Shown one piece after another: positions 6,581 through 13,113 of a stretch of DNA of 13,113 nt. Position numbers and translations under genes: made by a program. A model generated the notes under the pieces. It was not told where the DNA came from. It did not search any database and saw only the letters and a list, made by a program, of their open reading frames with translations. Source of the stretch: Spirochaeta sp. (GTDB lineage: Bacteria > Spirochaetota > Spirochaetia > DSM-27196 > SLAA01); the NCBI GenBank assembly GCA_020201015.1, contig JAIVHN010000188.1:1-13113 (forward strand), read 5' to 3'. Each line of letters starts with the position of its first letter. The stretch's first letter is position 1.

Positions 6581-7765
6581 ATGAAACGTGTATTTTTTTG
6601 CCTTTTGGTTTTGGCTCTCTTTACTCCGGCACTACCGGCGCAGGAGTTCGCCGAGGCTCGAAGTAGCAGTTACAGAGTGCGCTCGGAGGTAGGAAGCGAG
6701 CACGCCGAAGCTACCGCAGCACGTCTGGAGGCGTATCTACGTCACTTTAATAGCTACTTTCATTTTGACATGGAGGAACTTACGAATCCCTTGCAGGTGC
6801 GCATCTACGCTGAGCGTAAAGCCTACCTGGAGTTTCTGGAACCAATTACCCAGGACGTTCAAGGCGATTTTGTGTATCTGCATTATAATAATCCAACACG
6901 GAGTGTTTTGGTCGGACACTACAACGACGGTGAGAGTTACGACCGAACATTAGCACACCAGGCCTTTGTTCAGTACTTGCGTAGCTTTGTTCCTAACCCA
7001 CCGCCGTGGTTACGAGAGGGTTTTGCGGTGTACTTTGAGCGCATAACCTATAACGCCGAAAACGACCATGCAGTCTACACGGAAAACCTTGATTGGCTTG
7101 ATGAGCTACGCTCAATTCTCGATGAAGAACAAGATCCCCAACCCATTCCGCTCGGCGCAATTCTGGCCATGAATACTGAAGCTGCACGTGAAAATATTGA
7201 AGTATTTTACCCACAAGCCTGGGGGATGGTCGCGTTTCTTTTAGGTAGCTCGGATCGCGCTGTAAATCGACTGATGTGGGACAGCATGAGTGCGCTAGAA
7301 CCAGGCACACATCTCGAGGATAACGTGCGTCGGGTACGGGAACAATCATTTCGTTGGTACGATACCGAACTCTTAGTTGAGGGCTTCATTGCACATGTAC
7401 AGTCAATGCGCTCCTACAGGGACCTCGTGGAAGATGGCATGCAGGCCTATAACAACGGCGATTTAGGACCTGCCGAACGGCATTTTGTTGCAGCATCCGA
7501 TATCGATGACTCCACGTATCTACCGTATTACTATCTTGGACTGATTAACTTTGACAATGCGAGTTTTGAGCTGGCCGAGTACTATTTCGAGACCGCCTTA
7601 ACAAATGGAGCCGACGAGGCTCTCGTCAGCTATGCATTAGGCGTCAACGCTTTTGCCGAAGAACGTTATGCAACCGCTCGCGAGCAACTTGAACGCGCCA
7701 TTGAGCTTGGTGGAGATACCTATCGTGACCAAGCTACCGACCTCATTGGCAGAATACAGGATTAA
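6581..7765 (+). CDS. Exported TPR protein with a degenerate peptidase-MA-like domain
   Basis: 394 aa from ATG 6581. This start is supported by AGGGGGA 6 nt upstream; an in-frame TTG at 6575 abuts that site and is unlikely. Residues 1-20 are a signal peptide (KR, hydrophobic core, LPA before QEF) with no lipobox, so a periplasmic or secreted soluble protein is expected. Residues about 30-270 follow the layout of gluzincin peptidase-MA/DUF1570 domains, including the downstream WLREGFAVYFE block (143-153) that normally supplies the third zinc ligand. The zinc helix, however, reads HQAFV (126-130) instead of HExxH, so both the catalytic Glu and the second His are gone. Residues about 280-385 hold roughly three TPR-like helix pairs (AYNNGDLGPAERHF, YYLGLINFDNASFELAEYYFETAL, AFAEERYATAREQLERAIEL). 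A structural or binding role is more likely than proteolysis. Confidence 0.9.
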   Translation: MKRVFFCLLVLALFTPALPAQEFAEARSSSYRVRSEVGSEHAEATAARLEAYLRHFNSYFHFDMEELTNPLQVRIYAERKAYLEFLEPITQDVQGDFVYLHYNNPTRSVLVGHYNDGESYDRTLAHQAFVQYLRSFVPNPPPWLREGFAVYFERITYNAENDHAVYTENLDWLDELRSILDEEQDPQPIPLGAILAMNTEAARENIEVFYPQAWGMVAFLLGSSDRAVNRLMWDSMSALEPGTHLEDNVRRVREQSFRWYDTELLVEGFIAHVQSMRSYRDLVEDGMQAYNNGDLGPAERHFVAASDIDDSTYLPYYYLGLINFDNASFELAEYYFETALTNGADEALVSYALGVNAFAEERYATAREQLERAIELGGDTYRDQATDLIGRIQD

Positions 7766-7769
7766 CGCT

Positions 7770-9047
7770 TTATTCGTGCTGCTCAGTGTTTTTCTGGCGT
7801 CGCCGACGGCGGCGACGTCTGGAGCTGGCAGTTCGAGTCGTAGACTGAGTCTGCGCATCCTCGGCCACTGGAGCCGCTTCTCCCTCTGATGATGGCTTAC
7901 GAGCATCATCCCGAACCTGTTTGGAGGGTCCTGGAGCAGTTCTTGCTTTCCTGTTTTTGGTGTCAATGCTGTCTGTCTTGAGTCGTAAAGCAACGGGCCC
8001 CTCACTCAGATAGCGTTTTCTTCGTCTAAGAAGATGCTGAAGGGCCTTTTCTACCTCAATATTTGCAGGGGTTACTGGCTTTAGCTGATCCTTAAGCGAC
8101 TGATACGCATCCTTGAATGGAATTGTGGTATCTTCGACATAGGGACTGGCTCTAAATAGATAATCGGCGCACAAAAACGCCAATGCGAGGGCCCGGTCGG
8201 CTCCGCGTTCGGATGCAACCTGTGCATCTAACTCTTCTAACAACGCAAAAAACCTCTGCTCAGCAACATGCCCACCGTGGAGCAACGTCTCTGCAAAACT
8301 CGGTAGCATGTGCTCGAGCAAATGATACTGTCGGCAAGCGCGCATAACACTGTGACTACGTCCTGAACCCAAAATCTTAAAGACTTCTTCGGACAGCCGT
8401 GAAGCGGGGCAGTCTGCCAGCAGTTTTGCCTGTTTACGCATTCGCAGCTTCAAGGGAAGCACAACGCGAAACCCTGTACCTACCGAATACTTCACGGCAC
8501 GGAGCATCCGTACCGGATCCTCGCGGAAAATGCGTTCAACAGAAATGATCGGGCGAATGCGCTTGGCTCGGAAATCCTTAAACCCATGCACAAAATCAAG
8601 GATTTCTTGTTCCAGAGGACAGTAATAAAGCGCGTTTACCCCGAAATCACGCCGCAAGGCGTCTTCTTCGATGTTTCCATAGACGTTGTTGAACCCTTCG
8701 GCCTCGGCCGAACGGAAAGTCGACACTTCAATAATCTTATTGCCAAAAAAAATATGAACTAATCGAAATCGCTTCCCAATTATCCGCGAATTGCGAAATA
8801 GCTTCCGAATGCGGTTCGGTTGCGCGTCGGTAACTATATCAAAATCCTTAGGAGCCTTGCCTAACAACAGATCGCGTACGGCACCACCCACTATGTAAGC
8901 CGGGTGCCCGTGTTGTTGCAGGCGCCGCACGATTTTGACGGCGTCTTCATCAATGAGCTGCGGCTGTATACCGTGTTCGTGAGCCTCATAAATGACGGCG
9001 TGTTTTCGCGCCTTCCCGTCTTTGCCGGTGGTGTATCGGACTCGCAA
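7770..9047 (-). CDS. pcnB: Poly(A) polymerase PcnB (polynucleotide adenylyltransferase)
   Basis: Adds 3' poly(A) tails to RNA and so promotes RNA decay. 425 aa from TTG 9047, chosen because GGAG lies 9 nt upstream and a good promoter starts transcription about 27 nt earlier. A TTG at 9062 would add 5 residues but has no Shine-Dalgarno; no ATG or GTG is available. The class-II nucleotidyltransferase core has YIVGGAVRD (51-59) and PKDFDIVTDA (66-75) with catalytic Asp68 and Asp70. It also has GKRFRLVHIFFG (91-102), RRDFGVNALYY (132-142) and REDPVRMLRAVKY (175-187); this combination and the basic tail mark PcnB rather than a CCA-adding enzyme. The C-terminus (about 350-425) is low complexity and ends with eight consecutive Arg. 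It converges on the TPR gene with a 4-bp gap and no recognisable terminator. Confidence 0.94.
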   Translation of the reverse strand: MRVRYTTGKDGKARKHAVIYEAHEHGIQPQLIDEDAVKIVRRLQQHGHPAYIVGGAVRDLLLGKAPKDFDIVTDAQPNRIRKLFRNSRIIGKRFRLVHIFFGNKIIEVSTFRSAEAEGFNNVYGNIEEDALRRDFGVNALYYCPLEQEILDFVHGFKDFRAKRIRPIISVERIFREDPVRMLRAVKYSVGTGFRVVLPLKLRMRKQAKLLADCPASRLSEEVFKILGSGRSHSVMRACRQYHLLEHMLPSFAETLLHGGHVAEQRFFALLEELDAQVASERGADRALALAFLCADYLFRASPYVEDTTIPFKDAYQSLKDQLKPVTPANIEVEKALQHLLRRRKRYLSEGPVALRLKTDSIDTKNRKARTAPGPSKQVRDDARKPSSEGEAAPVAEDAQTQSTTRTASSRRRRRRRRQKNTEQHE

Positions 9048-9080
9048 GCGTAAGATCTCCAAGGAGGTTAAGCTAGGCTC

Positions 9081-9109
9081 ATTATGCGGAGCCTCCAGGA
9101 CCAGGTCAA
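9081..9109 (-). promoter_or_regulatory. Sigma70-like promoter for pcnB
   Basis: On the minus strand TTGACC (9109-9104), a 17-nt spacer and CATAAT (9086-9081); each box matches 5 of 6. The predicted start near 9074 leaves a short leader containing the GGAG that precedes TTG 9047. It is the strongest promoter candidate in the window. Confidence 0.65.
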
Positions 9110-9111
9110 GC

Positions 9112-9141
9112 CCGTAGAAAGAACTCTGTCCGTAGAAAGAA
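9112..9141. repeat. 12-bp direct repeat just upstream of the pcnB -35 box
   Basis: CCGTAGAAAGAA occurs exactly at 9112-9123 and 9130-9141, an 18-bp period. The nearer copy ends 2 bp from the -35 hexamer, so the pair could be a binding site for a regulator, or a chance short duplication. Confidence 0.6.
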
Positions 9142-9175
9142 TTACCGTATCGTCAGGGGCATTACCAGCTGAATC

Positions 9176-10000
9176 TTAGGACTCCCTATTTTGCATACCA
9201 GGGGTCGCTGGCCGAAGCTCTATCGAACCAGGGCTAATAATGACCCGATGCAGGGCAAGGGCAAAGGCCGCGGTCGTCCCGCTAAACGCCGTATCCAGGC
9301 GGAGCCCGGGAATAGAGCTGGTTCGCAATGATCGCCGAAAGAAATTATCGGGTGCGGGAAAGGCAAAAGACTCTCCGGCCGAAAGAAACACAGCTCCGTT
9401 AGCTTCTTGATCATAGCGATAGGCGTCTATAGCTGCGGGCCTGTATGCAACCTCAAATCCAAGCAAGAAGAGTTCCGGTCGAAGCACCAGCCGTTCCATG
9501 CGTACGCCGAAAGCGTTACCCGGAAGCTCAACTATATCGATTCCCTCATCGTTAACGAGCAGTTCCAGCCGTTGCTGTTCCGGGCTGACCGAGAGAACAC
9601 GAATAGAGAAAAGCTGGCTTGGCTCCGACACAGGAGTCCATGGGCGCAACGCGGCAGTCATAAGCGAGAATCCAGCAATAGAAACCAGGAGCAGCGGCAC
9701 ACCTACGCTTCGTGGAAAACGCGTTGCAGCAAAGGCTACCACTACCAAAACTCCCGCATACGGCAGAAGAGCCGGGTCTAAGAGTCGCGTCCGGTCACTA
9801 AGAAACACAAGTGCCGGTGCACACATAACAAAAAAAGTCAGGAGAAGATATATCCGGGTCCAGAGCCGCGAAACGGCCCACGACCCTCTTTTCCGGCGTG
9901 CGGGCAAACGAGTGAGGTCAGCTGCCACACATCCAACCAACACCGCCGCGAGACCTACCCAGCTATAGGGAGTTGCCGTAAGAAACTCAGGATAACTCAT
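9176..10000 (-). CDS. Unrecognised four-helix membrane protein
   Basis: I do not recognise a family. 274 aa from ATG 10000, which overlaps the end of the M32 peptidase gene by 14 nt. An ATG 42 nt further upstream is also in frame but would bury more of the gene inside its neighbour. Hydrophobic segments lie at about 11-28, 49-67, 78-94 and 100-117, with a basic loop (RLPARRKRG) between the first two. The remaining about 150 residues are soluble and rich in beta-prone segments (QLFSIRVLSVSP, QRLELLVNDEGIDIVELPG), ending with HRVIISPGSIELRPATPG. It is probably the last gene of the thrS-peptidase unit, since the pcnB promoter begins just beyond it. No Shine-Dalgarno is obvious, so translation may depend on coupling to the peptidase gene. 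Confidence 0.82.
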   Translation of the reverse strand: MSYPEFLTATPYSWVGLAAVLVGCVAADLTRLPARRKRGSWAVSRLWTRIYLLLTFFVMCAPALVFLSDRTRLLDPALLPYAGVLVVVAFAATRFPRSVGVPLLLVSIAGFSLMTAALRPWTPVSEPSQLFSIRVLSVSPEQQRLELLVNDEGIDIVELPGNAFGVRMERLVLRPELFLLGFEVAYRPAAIDAYRYDQEANGAVFLSAGESFAFPAPDNFFRRSLRTSSIPGLRLDTAFSGTTAAFALALHRVIISPGSIELRPATPGMQNRES

Positions 10001-11513
10001 AGATCGGTGTGTATTTGGTCTCAAGATAGCTAAGGAATGCATCTGCTCGGAGGTGTTGCCCCGTTACCTGAACGCACAATTCTTGCGGAGAGAGACTCCG
10101 CCCTTTTGTGTGAATGTTCCTTTGCAACCAATCAAGAATAACCGCAAAATTGCCTTGTTCCAGCAAAATGTCAAGCGAACCTATATCTCGTTGCAGGGCT
10201 TCGGCAAAACACGCTGAGTAGAGATTTCCCAGCGCGTAAGTTGGAAAATAGCCGAAGGCTCCTGTAGACCAATGAATATCCTGCAGCACACCCTCTGCGT
10301 CGTTCGAAGGCTTAATACCAAGCAAACGCTGCGAGGTCGCACTCCATGCATCCGGCAGGTCGGCAACGGTGAGATCCCCCTCAATCAGGGCCTTCTCGAG
10401 CTCAAAGCGCAGAATGACATGCAGGCCATAGGTAACCTCGTCGGCCTCTACCCGAATAAGCGAGGGCCGCACAACGTTCACTGCACGGTAAAACTTCTCC
10501 ACAGAGAAATCGCCAAGCTGAGCTGGAAAACACCGTTGCAGTTCAGGATAAAAATACTTCCAAAAGGCGAGACTACGCCCCACCATATTCTCCCAGAATC
10601 GGGACTGCGATTCATGAATACCCAGCGAGGCACCCTCGGCAAGGCTGCCAGCACGAATGCTCGCGCCAAAGCCAAGCTCGTACAGCGCGTGCCCCGCCTC
10701 GTGGACCGTTCCAAAAATGCCGCTCGGAAGGAAGCGAGGATTATAACGCGTAGTTATTCGGACATCGTCTGCGCCAAGGGCTGTGCTAAAGGGATGAGTC
10801 GAGATATCCAAGCGACCGCGATCAAACTCAAAGCCAACTTCCTTAAGCACCTGACGTCCAAACCGTTCCTGCGCCTCAACCGGATAGTCACGATGCAGTA
10901 TGTCGTCATCTACTGCGCTACCGGACTCGCCAATTCTTCTGGTCAGGTCGGTTAAGCGGGGCTGCAGTTCGGCAAACACCCCTTGTACCTCCGCGGTGCT
11001 GGTAAAGGGCTCATACTCATCAAGCAATGCATCGTAGGGGCTGGCTTCCCATCCTATAGCGTCGGCGTACTCACGACGCAAGCTAATGAGTCGCTCAAGC
11101 GAAGGAAGAAACGCTCCAAAATGCGCTTGCTCTCGGGCACGCCGCCAAGCCGACTGGGCAGCGCCTGCAGTACGGGCAAGTTCCTCAATAAGCCGGGTAG
11201 GAACGAGAGCCGCTCGTTTATGCGCGCGCAGCAACTCCCGAAGCAGAGACTCGTTCAAATCGCCGGGTATTCCTACATGATTCGATGCGCCCGCTTCCTG
11301 AAGCAACTCACCAAGTACCGGTGAGGAAAGCTCCTCATGGGCCAAGCTCTCAAGAAGTGCTATCTGTTCCGAACGTCCTTCTTCACCGGCTGCCGGCATG
11401 TAGGTTTCTTGATCCCAATGCAGAAGCGCAGCCGAATGGCGCAGTAAAACCATGCGCTGATCGTATTCGCGGACTCGACTCAGCACGGATTTTTCGCTAC
11501 CACCCGATGCCAT
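9987..11513 (-). CDS. M32-family metallocarboxypeptidase (thermostable carboxypeptidase 1 type)
   Basis: Cytoplasmic zinc carboxypeptidase that releases C-terminal amino acids with broad specificity. 508 aa, the normal M32 length. All family motifs are present: DISTHPF (236-242), the zinc site HEAGH (271-275) within FGTVHEAGHALYELGF, the third zinc ligand Glu301 in HESQSRFWEN (300-309), RVEADEVTY (354-362), and GYFPTYALGN (421-430). ATG 11513 has an AGGAG Shine-Dalgarno 6 nt upstream. The gene starts 54 nt after the thrS stop codon, without a visible terminator or promoter between them, so co-transcription with thrS is likely. No signal peptide is seen. There is no sign of decay. Confidence 0.96.
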   Translation of the reverse strand: MASGGSEKSVLSRVREYDQRMVLLRHSAALLHWDQETYMPAAGEEGRSEQIALLESLAHEELSSPVLGELLQEAGASNHVGIPGDLNESLLRELLRAHKRAALVPTRLIEELARTAGAAQSAWRRAREQAHFGAFLPSLERLISLRREYADAIGWEASPYDALLDEYEPFTSTAEVQGVFAELQPRLTDLTRRIGESGSAVDDDILHRDYPVEAQERFGRQVLKEVGFEFDRGRLDISTHPFSTALGADDVRITTRYNPRFLPSGIFGTVHEAGHALYELGFGASIRAGSLAEGASLGIHESQSRFWENMVGRSLAFWKYFYPELQRCFPAQLGDFSVEKFYRAVNVVRPSLIRVEADEVTYGLHVILRFELEKALIEGDLTVADLPDAWSATSQRLLGIKPSNDAEGVLQDIHWSTGAFGYFPTYALGNLYSACFAEALQRDIGSLDILLEQGNFAVILDWLQRNIHTKGRSLSPQELCVQVTGQHLRADAFLSYLETKYTPIYELS

Positions 11514-11567
11514 AGTATCTCCTCATCCTGTATTTAATTGAGTATTCACTGCTATGTGCTCACAAAG

Positions 11568-11858
11568 CTAAGCGCTCTCGAGGCTCAGCGCACGCGAGCT
11601 GTTTTCTTCAGCAACACGCCCGACGAACTCAGCAACACTCATGAGCGGCAGTTGCGCACCTCCACGAACCCGTACGGCAACTCCCTCACTTTCCATTTCC
11701 TTTTCACCCACAATGGCAACATAGGGAACTTTGGCAGTGCCAGCATTACGAATCTTCGCGTTCATACGCGCATCGCTCAGATCAACCTCGACCCGGCACC
11801 CGCTCTCGCGCAGCTCATTTGCCACCTTATCAGCATACTCAAAGAAAGCTGGCGCAAC
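11568..11858 (-). pseudogene. thrS: Frame-shifted 3' part of thrS: anticodon-binding domain
   Basis: This stretch encodes the C-terminal HGTP anticodon-binding domain of threonyl-tRNA synthetase. It begins around VAPAFFEYADKVANEL and continues through CRVEVDLSDARMNAKIR, VPYVAIVGEKEMESEGVAVR and PLMSVAEFVGRV to TAG 11568. It is one base out of phase with the catalytic part (11839-13113), and the two overlap by 20 nt at the break. No convincing start codon or Shine-Dalgarno precedes it, so it should be translated only if ribosomes shift +1 at the CTT-TGA site (11844-11839). Otherwise it is the detached end of a broken gene. All domain motifs look otherwise undamaged, so the lesion is recent or artefactual. 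Confidence 0.85.
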
Positions 11859-13113
11859 CAAAGCGCTCAATACTGCCCAACAGTGCTCGGTGCACCATAT
11901 ACGGCCTTTTCTCCTTGCCGTCATCATCAACAAAACTCATGTCAAATCTTTCCGGTAGGTTAAAGTCAAACTGAATGGTAGACATCTGCCACTCGCGCCC
12001 AAGAGCGTCCTTAATCTTCAGGTCGATTTTGGGGCCGTAGAAGGCTCCACCGCCTTCATCCATTTCGTAACTCAGCCCTTCGGCCTCAATCGCCTTTCGA
12101 AGGGACTCGGCCGCCTTGTTCCAACTCTCGTCATCTCCAACGCTTTTCTCCGGACGGGTCGCAAGGTACGCTTTGATGTCCTTAAAGCCAAAATCACGCC
12201 AAACCTGCAAGCTAAACCGCAATACGGTAAGGATTTCATCCTCGACTTGATCAGGCGTACAGAATATGTGAGCGTCGTCCTGAGTAAAGCCCCGTACCCG
12301 CAGCAGTCCATGTAAGACACCGGAACGCTCATAGCGGTACACCGTCCCGAGTTCCGCCCAGCGGAGCGGAAGATCACGATAACTGCGCGTCTGCGTCTTA
12401 TAGATCATGATATGAAATGGACAGTTCATGGGCTTGGCATAATACTCGGCGTTATCAATTTCCATTGGGGCATACATGTTCTCTTTGTAGAAATCAAGGT
12501 GTCCCGATTTTTCCCACAGCCAGCTCTTACCAACATGTGGCGTGTACAGCATTTCATAGCCCGACTTTAAATGCGCATCACGCCAGTAGTCCTCTACCGC
12601 CAAGCGAATTCGTGATCCTTTCGGGTGCCAGTATATAAGTCCAGGGCCTGCTTCTTCATGGGTAGAAAAGAGATCTAACTCACGTCCAACCTTCCGGTGA
12701 TCACGTTTTTCTACCTCGGCAAGATGATCTAAGTGAGCGCGTAGCTCTTTAGGTGTTTTCCAGGCTGTCCCATAAATCCGTTGCAGCATGGGTTGTTTCT
12801 CGTCACCTCGCCAGTAGGCACCGGCTACCGAAAGCAGCTTAAAGGCTTTGGCCGAGAGTTGCTTGGTACTTTCGACATGTGGCCCGCGGCAAAGATCGGT
12901 GAACTCACCCTGCGTATACAACGAGACCTCGTCATTCTCAGGGATCATATCAACAAGTTCAACTTTAAACGGCTGCTTCGCAAACAGCTTCTTTGCCTCG
13001 TGGCGACTGACCACCTGACGTTCAAAACTGAAATCACCAGAGATGATTTCCCGCATGTGCTCTTCTATAACCTCGAGATCTTCGGGTGTCAGGCTGCGCG
13101 GGAGTCTAAAATC
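11839..13113 (-). CDS. thrS: Threonyl-tRNA synthetase, catalytic part (5' end outside window; frame broken at 3' end)
   Basis: Charges tRNA-Thr. The frame is open from the window edge; an internal ATG at 13056 is not the start, since homologous sequence continues upstream, and the TGS and most of the editing domain lie outside. In order: the end of the second additional domain with TDLCRGPHV, motif 1 (GPGLIYWHPKGSRIR), the zinc Cys in MNCPFHI, motif 2 (ELGTVYRYERSGVLHGLLRVRGFTQDDAHIF) with a zinc His, the product-side FYGPKIDLKI, and motif 3 with the third zinc ligand in VHRALLGSIERF. After ERF the protein reads GCASFL and stops at TGA 11841-11839, where other ThrRS continue for about 30 residues into the anticodon-binding domain. 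That domain follows in another frame. The catalytic core is complete, the C-terminus is not. Confidence 0.92.
   Translation of the reverse strand, partial: DFRLPRSLTPEDLEVIEEHMREIISGDFSFERQVVSRHEAKKLFAKQPFKVELVDMIPENDEVSLYTQGEFTDLCRGPHVESTKQLSAKAFKLLSVAGAYWRGDEKQPMLQRIYGTAWKTPKELRAHLDHLAEVEKRDHRKVGRELDLFSTHEEAGPGLIYWHPKGSRIRLAVEDYWRDAHLKSGYEMLYTPHVGKSWLWEKSGHLDFYKENMYAPMEIDNAEYYAKPMNCPFHIMIYKTQTRSYRDLPLRWAELGTVYRYERSGVLHGLLRVRGFTQDDAHIFCTPDQVEDEILTVLRFSLQVWRDFGFKDIKAYLATRPEKSVGDDESWNKAAESLRKAIEAEGLSYEMDEGGGAFYGPKIDLKIKDALGREWQMSTIQFDFNLPERFDMSFVDDDGKEKRPYMVHRALLGSIERFGCASFL

Noticed and set aside
7796..7819. Intrinsic terminator for the TPR gene or pcnB.
   Set aside because: The stem is strong, but no T-run follows it on either strand. 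On the plus strand the T-run precedes the stem, and on the minus strand an A-run follows it.
10272..10955. Long plus-strand open frame of 227 codons opposite the M32 peptidase gene.
   Set aside because: It is antisense to a gene with every M32 motif intact. It has no recognisable domain, and its composition is that of a shadow frame.
11568..11933. The thrS 3' frame as an independent small gene starting at 11933.
   Set aside because: The proposed start is a TTG inside the catalytic core with no Shine-Dalgarno, and the first about 25 residues are out-of-frame core sequence. Only from about 11858 onward is the protein homologous to ThrRS.

Overview
The window is a bacterial chromosomal segment with tightly packed housekeeping genes. 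It contains no tRNA, rRNA, CRISPR array, transposase, integrase or phage gene that I can see. The gene set (an Rnf-type electron-transport operon led by a divergent-PAP2 membrane protein, a P-loop/Asp23-like fusion, a secreted TPR protein with a decayed protease site, PcnB) and the diderm-style secretion signals suggest a spirochaete of the Spirochaetaceae type. That assignment is inference from gene content; no marker gene here proves it.

Left block (1-4276, minus strand): one apparent operon, read right to left. It starts with a divergent-PAP2 (DUF212) membrane protein, followed by an unrecognised multi-spanning membrane protein, rnfC and rnfD (cut by the window edge). The last three junctions are 4-base ATGA overlaps or short gaps, so translational coupling is likely. 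RnfC and RnfD belong to a membrane ferredoxin:NAD+ oxidoreductase that couples electron transfer to ion pumping. The G, E, A and B subunits would lie beyond position 1.

Divergent junction (4277-4461): two outward-facing sigma70-like promoters flank a long GCTG tetranucleotide tract, the layout expected of a contingency (phase-variable) switch.

Middle block (4462-7765, plus strand): an RluA-family pseudouridine synthase, a P-loop NTPase fused to an Asp23/Gls24-like domain, and an exported TPR protein whose peptidase-MA-like HExxH site has decayed. The spacers hold a 26-bp tandem duplication that spans the rluA-family stop codon, a 20-bp near-palindrome, and promoter-like sequences.

Right block (7770-13113, minus strand): pcnB (poly(A) polymerase) has its own good promoter and a 12-bp direct repeat upstream. 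Further right is a likely operon of thrS, an M32 metallocarboxypeptidase and a four-helix membrane protein. thrS (5' end outside the window) has lost about 74 nt just after motif 3. This throws the anticodon-binding domain out of frame, yet the premature stop is a CTT-TGA site like the RF2 +1 recoding site and would restore the correct frame. The break may be real, a population variant or an assembly error.

No stretch longer than 300 bases lacks a gene.
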